64,000 nt of DNA. Source: Rhodosporidiobolus odoratus. Its lineage: Eukaryota > Basidiomycota > Microbotryomycetes > Sporidiobolales > Sporidiobolaceae. Positions 34,762 through 47,100 of this stretch are shown piece after piece (position 1 is the stretch's first letter; every line of letters starts with the position of its first letter). The notes beneath the pieces are model-generated. The model was not told the DNA's origin. It was given only the letters and a program-made list of their open reading frames with translations, and searched no databases. Made by a program: the position numbers and the translations under genes. The stretch spans positions 620,001 through 684,000 of the forward strand of contig JAOANU010000002.1 in NCBI GenBank assembly GCA_034387635.1, given 5' to 3'.

Positions 34762-36463
34762 TCATCCCTTCCGCCCTTCCGCCAGCGGCTTGGGATCCGG
34801 CGGCTGCGCCAGCGTCTCAACCACCAACCGCTTGAATGCACTCCACATAGTCTCTCTCACCTCCTTCTGCTCCCCACCCAAATCGTCCGCCGTGACACTC
34901 CGCACTCCCTCACCCGGCTCAGCCCAGATGATCTTGCCACTTGTGGGACTCGACATACCAGCGTCTAATCGCCGCTGAAGCTCTTTTGCGATGGAGGGCG
35001 CGCAGGCTCGGATGGCAATGTTGAGTTCGGTGCGGAGGACGAGCAGTTGCCGGCGGACGTGGTAGGGCGCGATGACGTTGTACTTGCGGGTCAGGTTGTT
35101 GACGTCGAGTACGGCGGCGCCGTGGTAAGCTCTGTACAAAAGCGTAATTACAATCAGCAAGATGGCCGGGCAAGGAAGCGTGCGAAAGGGAAGACGAACT
35201 GTTCCCGCGCTTCCCATTCTTCGTCCTTCCAGCCATCCAGCACTTCTCGCACGACTGCCGGGGTCAGACCTTCGGAAGATCGAATGCGGAGAGCACGGCG
35301 AGTCCACCTGGCGCGGAGGTCCGTACGGAAGGTTGCGAGAGCCATGTCGACCTCTTTCTGCATTTCCACCCAAGGCGGAGCAGTGTCTTGTTCTTTCATG
35401 ATGCTGCAAGCTGAAGCCGATCAGCTTGGGACGAGGCAAAAGCGATGCTTGTATCGTTGACGCACCGATTGATGAGGAAGTCGGAGCTGAAGAGATATGG
35501 AAAGGTCAGTCTACCTCGCAGGCTGGAGAAGCGAAAGGCGACCGTTTACTCACCGACTGATAAAGGGGTTACTCTCGGCATCGTCCTTCGGCAACGGCTT
35601 CCCCCTTCCCCTGACAGTATTGAAAAGCCCCTCCCTCTTCGCCTGCAAGATCCTATTCTCAACGATACCTCCCCAAGCCCCGAGCCCTCCAAGCTGCTGC
35701 GTATCATGTCTCTCCACTCCGTCGTCTCCCCTGACACCGCCTTTGTAGTCGAGCGTCCTCTCATAAGCGCTCGCCAGCCGGGCTTTCTTCGCCCCACCAG
35801 CTCGACGCGCAGCAGCAACCTCGCGGGCCTTGACAGACGAAATTCGCATGGAGCCTGTGGGACGAGCTCGGTAGCCCGGTGCGGGGTTGTAGTGGTCGGG
35901 GGCTTTGAAGGAAAACTCCCAGGGAAAGAGGGGACGGTCCGGTTCTGTAGGTGACGCTTTAGCTGCTGGGGAGGAATCGGATGGGTCGGCAGTTGAGGAA
36001 GCAAAGAGCTCTGAGGGGAGAGGTGCAGGCTTGGGTATCGGTCTTTGGTAGCCCTGGGCGGGAAGAAGAGGTGAGGAAAGTTACGAGGGTAGAAAGGGCG
36101 GGTATGGAACATCGCCAGGGGAGGGCGGGAGAGACGACATACCTTGATCTTGATGGGCTTGTACTGGTCCTCGAGGATGCGTTTGAGCATTGCCTCCCTC
36201 GTCTCTTCGCCGTCCCAGGCATTCGGATCAGGTCTCATTTTTGGCCTGGTGTCGACCTCGTTCGCCTCTTCCTGGGCTGCCTGAGCGGCGATGTAGGCTG
36301 CTGAAGAGTTCCTTTGTGACTGGCTCTGTGTTCCAGTGGCGGGTCGCGCTATTGGAGCCGAAGTGGAGGTTGTGCGAGAAGAAGTGGCAAGGACAGCAGC
36401 GTGGGAAATGGCGCGGTGGGTAAACCGTGTCGGGCCAAGGGGAAGCAAGCAGCTCGGCTGCAT
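34762..36463 (-). CDS. DnaJC28-like protein with DUF1992 domain, probably mitochondrial
   Basis: ATG 36463 begins MQPSCLLPLGPTRFTHRAIS, Ser/Thr/Arg-rich without acidic residues, so a mitochondrial presequence is likely. The conserved block in the middle is diagnostic: GGIVENRILQAKREGLFNTV, RGRGKPLP, DDAESNPFISR, then after an intron FLINRIMKEQDTAPPWVEMQ. This is the domain of DNAJC28 and bacterial DUF1992 proteins. The C-terminal half has YHGAAVLDVNNLTRKYNVIA and ends ALQ-type residues followed by PPDPKPLAEGRKG. I see no J-domain HPD motif, as in many fungal members. The function is unknown; a chaperone or membrane-trafficking role is proposed for the animal protein. Confidence 0.82.
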
Positions 36464-36874
36464 TATATATCGTCTACACTGGTGGCTGGAGCTGACCGGA
36501 GGAAGCCAACTTGAAGTGGTCGCTTCCGCCGCCACCCGACCACAAAACCCGAGAAACACATCTTTGGTCTGGCCGAAGAATCGGACAGAGTCAGTACTAC
36601 GATAGTCAAGAGACGGTGCCGGGCGCAGAGCAAGTTAGGCGGTTCCTGGTTTCTTTTCTTCGTGTCCCCCCTCTCTCTTTACTGGTCGCGTGTTTGACGC
36701 GTCTTGCGCTCGCCAAAACCCAAAACCCATCAACACACACGGCCTCTTACAGGCCATACAACGGCCACAGTGCACAGACAGCGCGCTTGTAACGTATTCG
36801 CTATCATCGTTTGCCTCCTCAACTTTCCCTTCCCCTTCAGCAGGCCGCCCACCACTGTCCAACCCGTTCCCGCA
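36464..36874. promoter_or_regulatory. Divergent promoter of DnaJC28-like gene and CTF18
   Basis: A 411 bp interval between two divergent ATGs, with TATATATCG near 36465. No gene inside. Confidence 0.4.
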
Positions 36875-39800
36875 ATGGCTGCACTCGCAGAACTCAATCG
36901 GGTACTCCCCATACACCGTTCACCAGCTGCAGCACCCGCTAAGCGCATGGTCTTCGAACCTCTCGATGACGACGAAGATTGGGCCGCCCAAATCGCTCTG
37001 GCTGAGGCGGAAGCGGAAGAAGACAATGCAGGAACTGGACGCGGCGTTACGCACGAGGACGAGGATGTTGATCTGGACGTGCTGAGGGAGATTGAGGCGC
37101 ACGAGAGGGAGGCGAGGGAGGAAGAAACCCGACAGCCGGTAGGGACAGAAAAGACGGCGGGACAGGGCACGAGTGCTGGAGGGTGGGGTGCTTCGAAAGC
37201 GTCAGAGGCCGGACAAGTGGGGAAGAAGGACGACAAGGGCAAAGGGAGGATGATATTGGAGGAAGATGACGGATTCGGCGCGTTTGGGGAGGAAGAATTC
37301 GGAGGGTTCGCTGCTCGTCGTGCGTTTCTCGTCCTTCGTTCGTCCAGCATGAGGGCGCCTGACGAGTGTTCTTTGTTGTCAGCACCGCCTCCCCCGCCTG
37401 GAGCCGGTCCTTCGCGACCCCTCGCAGCCAATTCGCACACGCATGACTACACCTCCCGATTCGGCGCCGTTTCCTCGCTCAATCTCTCCCTACGACCAGG
37501 TTGGATTGAAGCTGCGCCGGTTCAGGCTACGAGGCTGGACGGGCGGCAGTTCTTCCTCAAGCGACGGAAGAAGCTGGAGAATTGGGCTGGAGGAGAAGGG
37601 GGCAAGGTGCGCCCTGAACCCCACCGACCACTTTTCTATCTTGCTCATCGAGCCCTCGACGTAAGGGACACTAACTCGGGACCCTCCGTAAGCAGAAGGA
37701 GAACACTGCGGCCCTTGCCGAACTTGCCACGTCGATGCTCGAGCAACCATATCACCGCATTATGCAAAGCATTGAGCACGACATCACGATGGAGAAGAAG
37801 CGCAAGGAGGCTGATGCGTACGCTATCGTATCCTCGTCCTCCCCCCCTCTATGGACGTTTCTACCCAGGTCAACTGCAGAGAGCTGACCTTCCCAAACCT
37901 CCTGACGAAACGTCACGCGGTCCGTCTGTTGCAGAGCGAACCCCGCCATCTCCACCTCTGTGACAACAACAGAGACGATGCTCTGGACTGACCGGTATCG
38001 CCCCAAGCGGTTCGTGGACTTGCTAGGAGACGAGGTGCGTTCTTTTCCCGCCTTGTCCGTGTCGGGACGTCCTGGCATGCTCTTGTTGTCGCCTGCAGCA
38101 AGGCCTCGCCGTATGGCCATATCTTCGGTAGCCAGACTGATATGCCCCTTGCCTGCTCGCAGCGCCTACACCGTACCGCCCTATTATGGCTGAAAGAATG
38201 GGATGCCTGCGTCTTCAAGGGTACAGCCAAGGCCAACGCGGCAGCTCAGATGAAGAGGGAACGGAGCAAGAAGAGGGCGAGAGACGGGTATGGGGATGGG
38301 AATGGGAATGGTGCGAAAGAGGGCGGAGGATTCGAGGAGGCTGTGAGTTGTGCTCGCTCTGTTGCTTTGACTTCCTTACCAAGCCAAGCAAGCCGCAGCT
38401 GGAGCAGTGCGAGATTGACTCACGTGCTCGCTTCGTTGCGCAGGCACCGGATCCCTATGGTCGACCCCAAGAAAAGGTGTGCCTTTCTCTTGCTCTTCTG
38501 CCTTTCGTCATCGGCTCAACCAAAGCCTCTGTCGCAGATCCTTCTCCTCTCCGGCCCACCGGGACTCGGCAAAACCACTCTCGCTCACGTCCTCGCCCGC
38601 CAAGCCGGCTACCAAGTCCTCGAAATCAACGCCTCAGACGACCGAACCGGTGGGGTAGTGGAACAGAGGATTTGGAATGCGTTGGAGAGTTCGGCATTGA
38701 CGGTCAATGCTGGGGTGGCGAAGAAGAAGGGGAAGGACGAGACGATAAGACCGACTTGTGTCGTGGTGGATGAGGTGGATGGGGCGGGTGGTGGCGGAGA
38801 GTCGGTATGTTTGCGCTTACTCCTGTTCTTCTGCGTTTTCTCCCTCGCTCTTTACAGCTTCAGGCGGCTTGCTCACTCGGTTAGAATATGGCATTCACCC
38901 TTATACTGTGCGGCAGAGCTTCGTCAAAACCCTCGTTAAGCTGATTATGGAGGGAAGCTCGACGAAGAAGCCCAATCGTGAGTTGCTTCACCAAACTCCT
39001 GCCTATTTCGTCCGTTTTTTCACCTCTTCCTGAGATGTGCAGGAAAAGGAAAAGGAAAACAGCCTCGACCGTTACTTCGCCCTATCGTATGTATCTGCAA
39101 TGACCTGTATGTTGCTAACCTTTTTCAGGGCGCTCCTGCTCCTCTTATGCACCCTGTGGCCGTGACTGATGTTCTGCTTCCTGCTCGCACAGCTACGCCC
39201 CCGTCCTCCGCCCTCTTCGACCACTCGCCAAAATCGTCCGCTTCGCACCGCCAACGAGTGCCATGCTCGTGAAGCGGTTACGCACGATTTGCGACGTGGA
39301 AGAGCTGACAACGGAAAACAAGCATCTCTCGTTGCTAGTAGATACAGCAGAAGGGGATCTGCGGAGCTGCTTGAATACCCTTCAGGTGTGCCTGTTTCCC
39401 TTCTTTTTCCCTCTCTCCTTGCGCTTACCCCGCCATCGCCTTCCTGTTAAGTTCATCAAACGCAACGGCTCAGTCATCGACCCAAACGCGATCTGCTCTT
39501 CGGCCCTCGGCGCCAAAGACACCGGCACCTCCTCTGCCCAGGTACTCGACCGGCTGTTCAAGAAACCGGCTCGCAAGCGCGGTGCGCCTGCAGAGGGTGG
39601 CATCGGGTCGGACGAAAAGTTCGTGCATCGAATTGTGCGAGACGTGCAGACCTCAGGAGAGTATGAGAAGATCTCGCAAGGTGAGCGCCCTTTCGAAACC
39701 ATATTCATTCCTTCGAGACTTCGCGAACGTCTTTCTTACCTCCTTGCTGACTGTCTTCGCCATGTTCCAGGCTGCTTCGAGAACTACCTCACCGCCCGAG

Positions 39801-41152
39801 GCAGCAACGCCGAAGCCTTCCCACGTCTGCACAAGGCCCTCGACTGGCTATTCCTCTACGACAGCCTCGACAGTCGCCTCCGCACTGAGCGGGAATACGA
39901 ACTTCTCGCATATGTGCCTTACTCCTTCGCGCCGTGGTATCAGCTATTTAGTAGTCAGGTTGCGAAACCGGTCGAGCGGCCGAAGACGGATTACGAGGTG
40001 CGCCTCACCTTCCGCTTCTCGCTTGTCCCGTCTGGACGCCGATCTTTGCCCCCCCCCCCCCCCTCCCCCCCCGCCCGCATCTTTAGATGTACCTCAAACG
40101 CGTTGCGCATCAGGAAGTCGCAGACGCGTTCGTGCAGGGCATTCCTCACACCCTAAGGACGCTGTTCACGGGCGCGAACGTCGTCGCCGAGTTGCTCCCT
40201 TTGCTCAATCGGATCGTCTGTCCTGATCTGAAACCGGTACGTGCATTTGCTCTCTCGAACGGTCGTATTCTGTAGACACCGAGGCGAAGGAGAGTGTTGC
40301 TGACCCATCTTTCCCCCGGCGGTAAACACAGGTCAACAGCCAGGTCGTCAAGAACGACGAGCGAAGATCGCTCCTCCGCCTCGTAAACACCATGATAGCT
40401 TCCAAAATTGCGTTCGTGATCGACAAGGGCGAAGATGGGCAGCTGTCTTACAAGCTTGACCCGTTCGTCTCCGTGTCGTGTCCTTATCTTGCCTACCCGC
40501 TACATTGCTGACTCTTTCGACTCCTGTGTTGCTCTTTGTCCAGGCCAATCGATGTCTTTGTTCACTTCGAGGGTAAGCGAGCGTCTGACATTGCGCCCGG
40601 TCGGCATGCTCTTCGACAGATGATCAACCGTGAGGTGCGCCTTTCCCTTCTCGTCTCTCCTCCCCGCCGTTCCTCCCCGCCGTGAAGCTCACCCGATCCT
40701 CTCGTCGCAGATCGACGCCGAAGTACTGCGTCGCAGCGCTGAGGAAGGCAAGAGCAACCTGAAGACTGCAGGAGAGATCCTCGATGCTTACAAGGTGTAA
40801 GGGTTCTTTTCCTTTTCCTGCTCCTAATCATCGCTGACTTCGTTCGTCTCATGTAGTAAACCCATCGCTGCGCCAGTTGCACCCGAAACGAAGCAAGCCG
40901 TCGACTTTTTCGGTCGTGCTATCGTGGCCAAGGCAGTGGTAGTCGTCGAGAAAGTTGGCGGGGCAGAGGAGAGAGGTATGACTGCCTGACCGCCTCACAG
41001 TTCGCTACAAGCCTTGCTGACCTCTCGTTGCCGTCGCAGATGATCCCGCCCCTCCACCGCCGAAACGCGCCCGCCAGGCTATGTACAAGTTCAACGAGGG
41101 ATTCTCGAACGCGGTCAGGGTTACGAAGAGAGTTTCGGATTTTCTCGCTTAG
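36875..41152 (+). CDS. CTF18: CTF18, alternative clamp-loader large subunit
   Basis: AAA+ ATPase of the CTF18-RFC complex that loads or unloads PCNA and supports sister-chromatid cohesion. ATG 36875 starts MAALAELNRVLPIH, followed by an acidic N-terminal region (DDDEDWAAQIALAEAEAEED). After several introns comes LWTDRYRPKRFVDLLGDE, the classic CTF18/RFC entry motif, then ILLLSGPPGLGKTTLAHVLA (Walker A), LEINASDDRTG, CVVVDEVDGA (Walker B), PIVCICNDLYAPVLRPLR and SLLVDTAEGDLRSCLNTLQ (sensor region). The C-terminus keeps MYKFNEGFSNAVRVTKRVSD, the motif that binds CTF8/DCC1. TAG lies at 41150-41152. The intron near 40050-40080 contains a 14-C run followed by another C tract. Confidence 0.92.
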
Positions 41153-41383
41153 AGTGTGTTGTGGGCTCGTTATGTCCCTGATGTCATAAGGTCTGTCTCA
41201 GCGCGGAACCTTCAGGACGACGCGAGACTGTAGGGCTGACATTCGTAAGAGGGTTTGACTCTCTATTTGAAGCTGTCTCCGAATTGCTTCCCTGCCTTGT
41301 TGCAGGGTGCTTGCACGTCGATCGCCTACTAGTGAGAGAAAGACTCTGCTCTTCGCAGCGGACTGGGAAGTAGAGCAAGGTGT
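41153..41383. other. CTF18 3' flank up to the transposon island
   Basis: Short unique sequence before the left arm of the large inverted repeat. Confidence 0.4.
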
Positions 41384-42305
41384 TGGCCTGAAAATGTTGA
41401 ACAGCTCAGAGTGTCTCTGTGCCCCGCTATGCTTCCCCGAGCCTTTGGCTGTGCTTCCCCGAGCCTTTGCTGCCGGTGCAAGAAAAGCCAAAGCCAGACT
41501 GGGACAGGACGGTGGGTGAGCGAGGCAAACTTGGCAAGCCCACCTCGATGCTTGTTTGACCTTCTTAGTTGGGAGTCGTCCCCACCTCGACGCCCTCGAG
41601 CATGTAACTTCTGGTGCTAGTCATGGACAAGGAGGTTGTGTATACAGATCTGGAGGCAACTGCACAGTGTGTCCGTCAACAAGTAGACTCGCAAGGGAAG
41701 GAATGCAACTCGCAAGATTTACCTCTCCTTTGTCAGTTTGTCAACGCCCTCCAGCATGCAGATCTGGGCAGTAGTCATGGACAGAGAGGTCACATGCACA
41801 GACATGCACAGAGGTTGTGAAGGTTTTCGAGTGTGGCAATCAGCAGGCAGACATGACTGCCTGCCGCTGTCTGTCAAGCTCAGAGCAAGCTTCAGCAAGA
41901 GCAACAAGAATGCCAAAAGAGGTGCAGCAGTACACACGGAACTACACAGACAAGAGGAGAACACACTCACAGTACAAGGAAGAAAGGATACACAAGCAAA
42001 GGAAAAAGAGAAAGCGGGTCGAGAGTGGCTGAGTGCACCAGTGCGAGAGATTGCGCAAAGTCCGGAGACTAGCGACGTTGCGGATATTAGTTTGCAATAA
42101 GCAATAGGTCCTGACTCGGTTATAAACCTCACTGTCTAAGACGCTTGCCCGAGCACAAGAATATTTAGTTTGCTCAATTTGGGTGGTTTATATTTGGTCC
42201 AGAATCAGGTGACAAGGTGGTCTTTGGTAGACCATTGAGACTTCCTTTACGTAGACTTGATCTGGCAGTCCGGTGGGCTGGGCAACATGAAGACATTTGT
42301 GTTCA
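41384..42305 (+). repeat. Left arm of a 0.9 kb inverted repeat
   Basis: Matches 52954-53853 in reverse complement almost perfectly. The 137-codon frame at 41719-42132 (-) is identical in translation to the one at 53127-53540 (+). This arm is longer by 22 bp because the block CCCCGAGCCTTTGGCTGTGC (about 41438-41460) is tandemly repeated here and single in the other arm. It contains TATA-like AT-rich sequence near 42110-42200. The inner end reads ATTTGTGTTCA at 42305. I recognise no protein in it; it may be the LTR or terminal repeat of another element. Confidence 0.85.
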
Positions 42306-43660
42306 TGCGAGATACCTAGGACAACCCTACCAATGACAGTAAATGTTGGTCCCATGAGAAAGAAAGAAAGAGCCCGAGGAAGATAATGACCTTCCCAGTA
42401 TGAAGCCTTCTGCGATTCCCTGTTGGGTGCCAGCCATCATATCTGCAGCATCAGTCTTGAATGTAGCTAGCGTCACTACAAGATCAAGCCAGCAGCCTGA
42501 CATCTTGCTACCCTGGTTTTGCAACTTTCCCACCTTGATTGCATCTTTCTTGCAAGGGCGGACATTGTATACAGGCGTCTTGAAGTCATGCACTTGCTGC
42601 TCAAGATTGCGCGTATATGGTGCTGGCCCTATGCCGCGCCAGCTAAAGTACTTCCCCGGAAACTTTCCCTGTAGCAGAGGACAGTATTTCTCGTTCGGGC
42701 TGAGTAAGTCCACAAGGCGTAGGCTTCACACAGATAAGGCAACTAGGCAGGATATCCCTACGGCAGGAGCATCCATGCAGCAGTATCCATTCGTGACATG
42801 GGCTTCTGGAGGGGGAGAATAGAGAATGCCTTCCTGTGCCCGTCGGTGCCGTCCAACCGAGTCGACGGGGCAAAACCCTTCCTTTCGGCCAACAGGATCT
42901 GAACCGGGAACGGGCCTCCGTTCTCCCCGGTGCAATGGGAAACACGGTGTTGTTACGGGAAAAACGGGAGAAAAGGTGAAACATGGACTCAACTTGCGCT
43001 TTCTTCATTCAGACTGACAGGAAAGAGAAAAAGGCTTTGTTAGCACACATCATTGAGGCTCTGGGAGCTGAGGTCTACAGCCTACAATCTACAGGAGTAA
43101 GCACAGGGGGCATGTGAGAGTCATCTTCAATTGAGAAGGTCATTCTTACCGGCCTCTTTTCATACCGCTAGTAGGCTTTGCCGCCGCGCGAGGTGTCAGG
43201 CGCGTATTCGGCATGCTAAACAAGGCCAAACATCCACTACAGACGTGCTGCAGACGCCTGCGCGTGTTCAAACGCCACCCGCACCTCTTCCGACCTCAGG
43301 GGTTCAACGGGGATAATCGGTCTTGCAGCACTTCTCTACGAGGGTAGCTGACGGGACCGGGCCCTGGCGATCCTGTCCAACCGGGGAGACGGGCCTCTGT
43401 CTCTGTCTGTGACCCAATGGCCGGGAAGGCATTCTCCCCGGGAGACGATGGAGGGACCTGACCTTCTCAACTTAAGGATGATACAGCCTGGCCATTAGGC
43501 TTGAACACCGGAGAAGACTTGGCTGGACCTGGCCAAAGCAGAGTGGGAACTGACTGTTTACCTTGCCGTACAACAAAGCCTGATGTCAGCTGACCAGTTT
43601 CAAGCTGACATAGCCCAATCGGGCCTGTCAGCCTGGGAGAGCCTGCTTTTGAGGCACAAG
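42306..43660. other. Unassigned segment inside the transposon island
   Basis: No recognised protein. A 128-codon open frame on the - strand (42327-42713, MDLLSPNEKYCPLLQGKFPG) could be a fragment of a mobile-element protein. Short inverted words GAGAATGCCTTCC (about 42825) and GGAAGGCATTCTC (about 43426) might mark another small element. Confidence 0.35.
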
Positions 43661-44113
43661 TAGAGCATAGCAGCCCGGAGCCCGGACCCCGAATACGGCG
43701 GATTGGGTAATCCGGGGCCATGTTTCCACCCTCAGCTAAATCCGGGTCCGGGCAAGCATTCTGGGCCCCGGATCCCCGTTTCTGGGGTTGTTTGGGCCCG
43801 TATTCGGGCGTGCACGGGCCAATGAGAAAGCAACGAAAGCGAGAGCGGAAGGATGAGGAGGAGAGGCAGCAAACTCAACTTTGCGGCTCTCTAAGCTTTC
43901 TAGAGTTGTCACAGGCAAGGCAGCAGGAGCACGGAAGAGGTAGACACAAAGCATCAATTACAATGTACCAAGAATCCCGAATACGGGCCTCTTATGATTC
44001 ACCCCTGCCCATGCGGGTTCGGGTCCGGGTTCGGGACCTACCCGTGTAAGGGATACCCGTATGCGGGCACTCCCGGACCCGTATTTGGCCGGTTTCTGGG
44101 CTGCTATGCTCTA
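43661..44113. mobile_element. MITE-like non-autonomous DNA transposon
   Basis: A 453 bp segment bounded by perfect inverted ends, TAGAGCATAGCAGCCC at 43661-43676 and GGGCTGCTATGCTCTA at 44098-44113. The outermost TA at both ends may be a TA target duplication, as made by Tc1/mariner-type elements. The interior is full of GGGTCCGGGTTCGGG and CCCGAATACGGG words, repeated and inverted near both ends. It has no convincing ORF. Its right end lies 48 bp before the first Ty3 open frame, whose 5' part is missing. Confidence 0.7.
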
Positions 44114-44160
44114 GGTGGGCACGGCAGGAAGGGAGGGATTATGAGGAATGGTCGACGGCG

Positions 44161-47100
44161 ATGCGGACGGAGCACCTGGCGTTGACGGAGACGGTTATGA
44201 CTACGAAGGAGTTTGTTGAGTGCTTACTCTATGGCATGGACGACGAACTTTCGATCACCCTCCGTAACGGCGTCAGCTTGAAGAACTCGGGTTTCCATCA
44301 AGACGATATGGCAAACCTCGCCTTCCCGTCGACTACTCCTACCGTCTACGCCGCCACGATCGATTACTCCGCCTTCGACCAAGAAGCACGCAACGAATGG
44401 TCCAAAATCGCCTCTCGTCGATTCGCCAACGCGACGCAGCTCAAGGCGTTGTCCAAGAAGACCCCTTCTACCCCTTCCAACTCCTCCTCCTCCGCTCGAA
44501 CCTCGACTTCCAAGCCCGTCAACTCTACCAACACTTCAACTAAGGCGTCGACGACGGAGGGAACGACGAATGGAGTAAGGACGGCGAAGTTAACGGAGTT
44601 GGAGAAGGACTGGCTCAGCGCTACCCAGGGTTGTTTCAAGTGCCGACAGTCGTACGTCAACCATTCAGCGTCCGATTGTCGCACGTGGCCGACGCCCGGT
44701 TACGTCGTCCCGGTTCCCAAGGGTTGGGACCAATCTCAGGACGTCCCGGACACCAAACCAACGGTCACTACGGAGAAGAAGGTTGTCACTGGTTTCAGGG
44801 CGCTCCACATCGAAGACGACAGCGACGTCGACCTCCCCGAGTCGTTGGAGCAAGGTTCGGACACGGACGAAGAAGGGTGCGTCCTTCCTCCGCTCTCCTT
44901 CCTGGTAGGCTCGAGAAGACGAGGCTGCTTAGCGGATGCATTAGCTGACTCCGGCTCTGGTCTATCGCTCATCTCAGATAAGCTAGCGACGGAGTTGGGG
45001 TTAGTCAGGCAGAAACTGAGTAGACCAAAATCGTATCGGCTTGCAATTCAGGGAGGAGATGAGGTTAAGACGCTCACGGACTTCGTTCGGGTACCTCTCT
45101 CTCTCGCAAACGGGACTTGGAAGGCCGGAGACACCACTCTTATCGTCGCACCGCTAGAACCACCCTTCGACATCATTCTCGGCACCTCCTTCCTACGACG
45201 ACATCGCATCTCTATCGCCCTTTACCCCGAACCTTCTCTCTCCATCGCCCAACCATTCCCTCTCGAAGCGATCGATCTATACGCCGAAGCTTACGGGGCA
45301 CCAACTCGACTCGAAGCGATGGAAGAAATGGACAAGATGTCGAGGAACGAGGTTATAGAAGCAGCGGTGGAACATTTAGTGGCCAGCGTTAACGCCAAGA
45401 CGGGAGAAGAACGGGAGATGGCGGAACGAGCGGCAAGAGTTATGGCGGACTACGACGATCTCTTTCCCTCGGTACTCCCAGCACTCACCCTCGACTATCT
45501 CGCCAAAACGAAGACTCGACACCGCATCAACCTAGCCGACAAGTCAAAGACGCACAATCAGCGGGGTTTTAACGTACCGAGGAAGTGGCGCGAAAAATGG
45601 AAGAAGATGCTGGACGAACATATTACGGCTGGTCGTCTTCGCCCTTCAACTTCCCCTTTCGCCTCAGCTGCCTTTGTCATCCCGAAGAAGGACCCCGACG
45701 CCGACCCACGTTGGGTCAACGATTGCCGCGGCCTCAACAGCAATACGGTGAAGGACCGGACGCCCCTTCCGATTCCGGACGTCGTGCTGAGCGATGCGGC
45801 TCTGGCAAGGTACTGGGGCAAGATCGACATGACAAACGCCTTTTTCCAGACGCCTATGGACGACAAAGATATCGCTAAGACCGCGATCAAGACGCCCTGG
45901 GGGCTTTTCGAATGGACCGTCATGCCTCAAGGCCTCTGCAACGCCCCTGCAACGCATCAAGCTCGAGTCAACAAGGCGTTACAGCACCTTATCGGCGTAT
46001 GCTGTCAAGCGTTCGTCGACGACGTTATCATTTACTCCTACACGCTGGAAGAACACGAACGGAACTGCCGAGCAGTTCTCTCTGCGTTAAGGGACGCCGG
46101 ACTCTATTGTTCGAAGAAAAAGACTGATCTCTTCTCCCTTCGTACAGATTTCCTGGGCCACATCATCTCACGGGACGGTATTGAAGCGGACCCGAGCAAG
46201 ATCGAGAAGATCAAGAATTGGAACAGGCCGACCTCCGTTTCACAGGTGCGCGGTTTCCTTGGCATCGTTCAGTACCTGAGGAAATTCATTCCTCAACTGG
46301 CGGAACATACCGCAGTCTTGACCCCCTTGACGAGGAAGGGCTTGACTCGAGTAGACCACCTCTGGACGGACAAGGAGGAGCGCGCCTTCGAGGCGGTCAA
46401 GGGTATTGTCACCTCACTCCCGGTACTCAAACCCGTGGGCCAAGACTCGGAGAAGCCTATATGGCTCATGACGGATGCTTCGAAGGTTGGAGTTGGAGCG
46501 GTCTTGTTACAAGGGGACGATTGGAAAACCGCGCATCCCTGTGGTTTCCACTCTCGGCAGTATATAGCCGCAGAGAAGAACTACCCAACTCACGAACAAG
46601 AGTTACTAGCAGTCATCGCCGCGTTGAAGGCGTGGCGACTCGACTTGCTAGGGGTACATTTTAGGGTATTAACGGACCATGACACGCTCCGGCATTTCCA
46701 AACCCAGGCGACTCTTTCCAAGCGTCAGGCGCGATGGACGGAAGTCCTCGCGGACTACGACTACGAATTGTCGTACATTCCTGGCAAGCTGAATGCCGTA
46801 GCTGACGCCATGAGTCGTTTCTCTTTCTCGGAGACGGACGCGACGGTAGCGGTTTGCGGAATCTCGAGCACCTCGCTCTCTACATCTTTCACTAAGACAT
46901 TGAGCAGTAGCTACGCTGATGACCCGTTCACCGCACAGGTGATCAAGAACTTGGATTCGGCGCCGTCGTTCAAGATGCAAGAAGGCCTCGTGTACTTCGA
47001 GGGATCCAGGATTGTCGTGCCGGACGTCAAGTCGGTTCGGGAAGCGTTGCTGCACGACGCACACGACGCTCTCGGACATCCGGGACCAAGGAAGTCGTTG

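Noticed and set aside
42824..43439. Possible second MITE with GAGAATGCCTTCC / GGAAGGCATTCTC ends
   Set aside because: Only 13 bp match, the adjacent sequence does not continue the symmetry, and no target duplication is visible.
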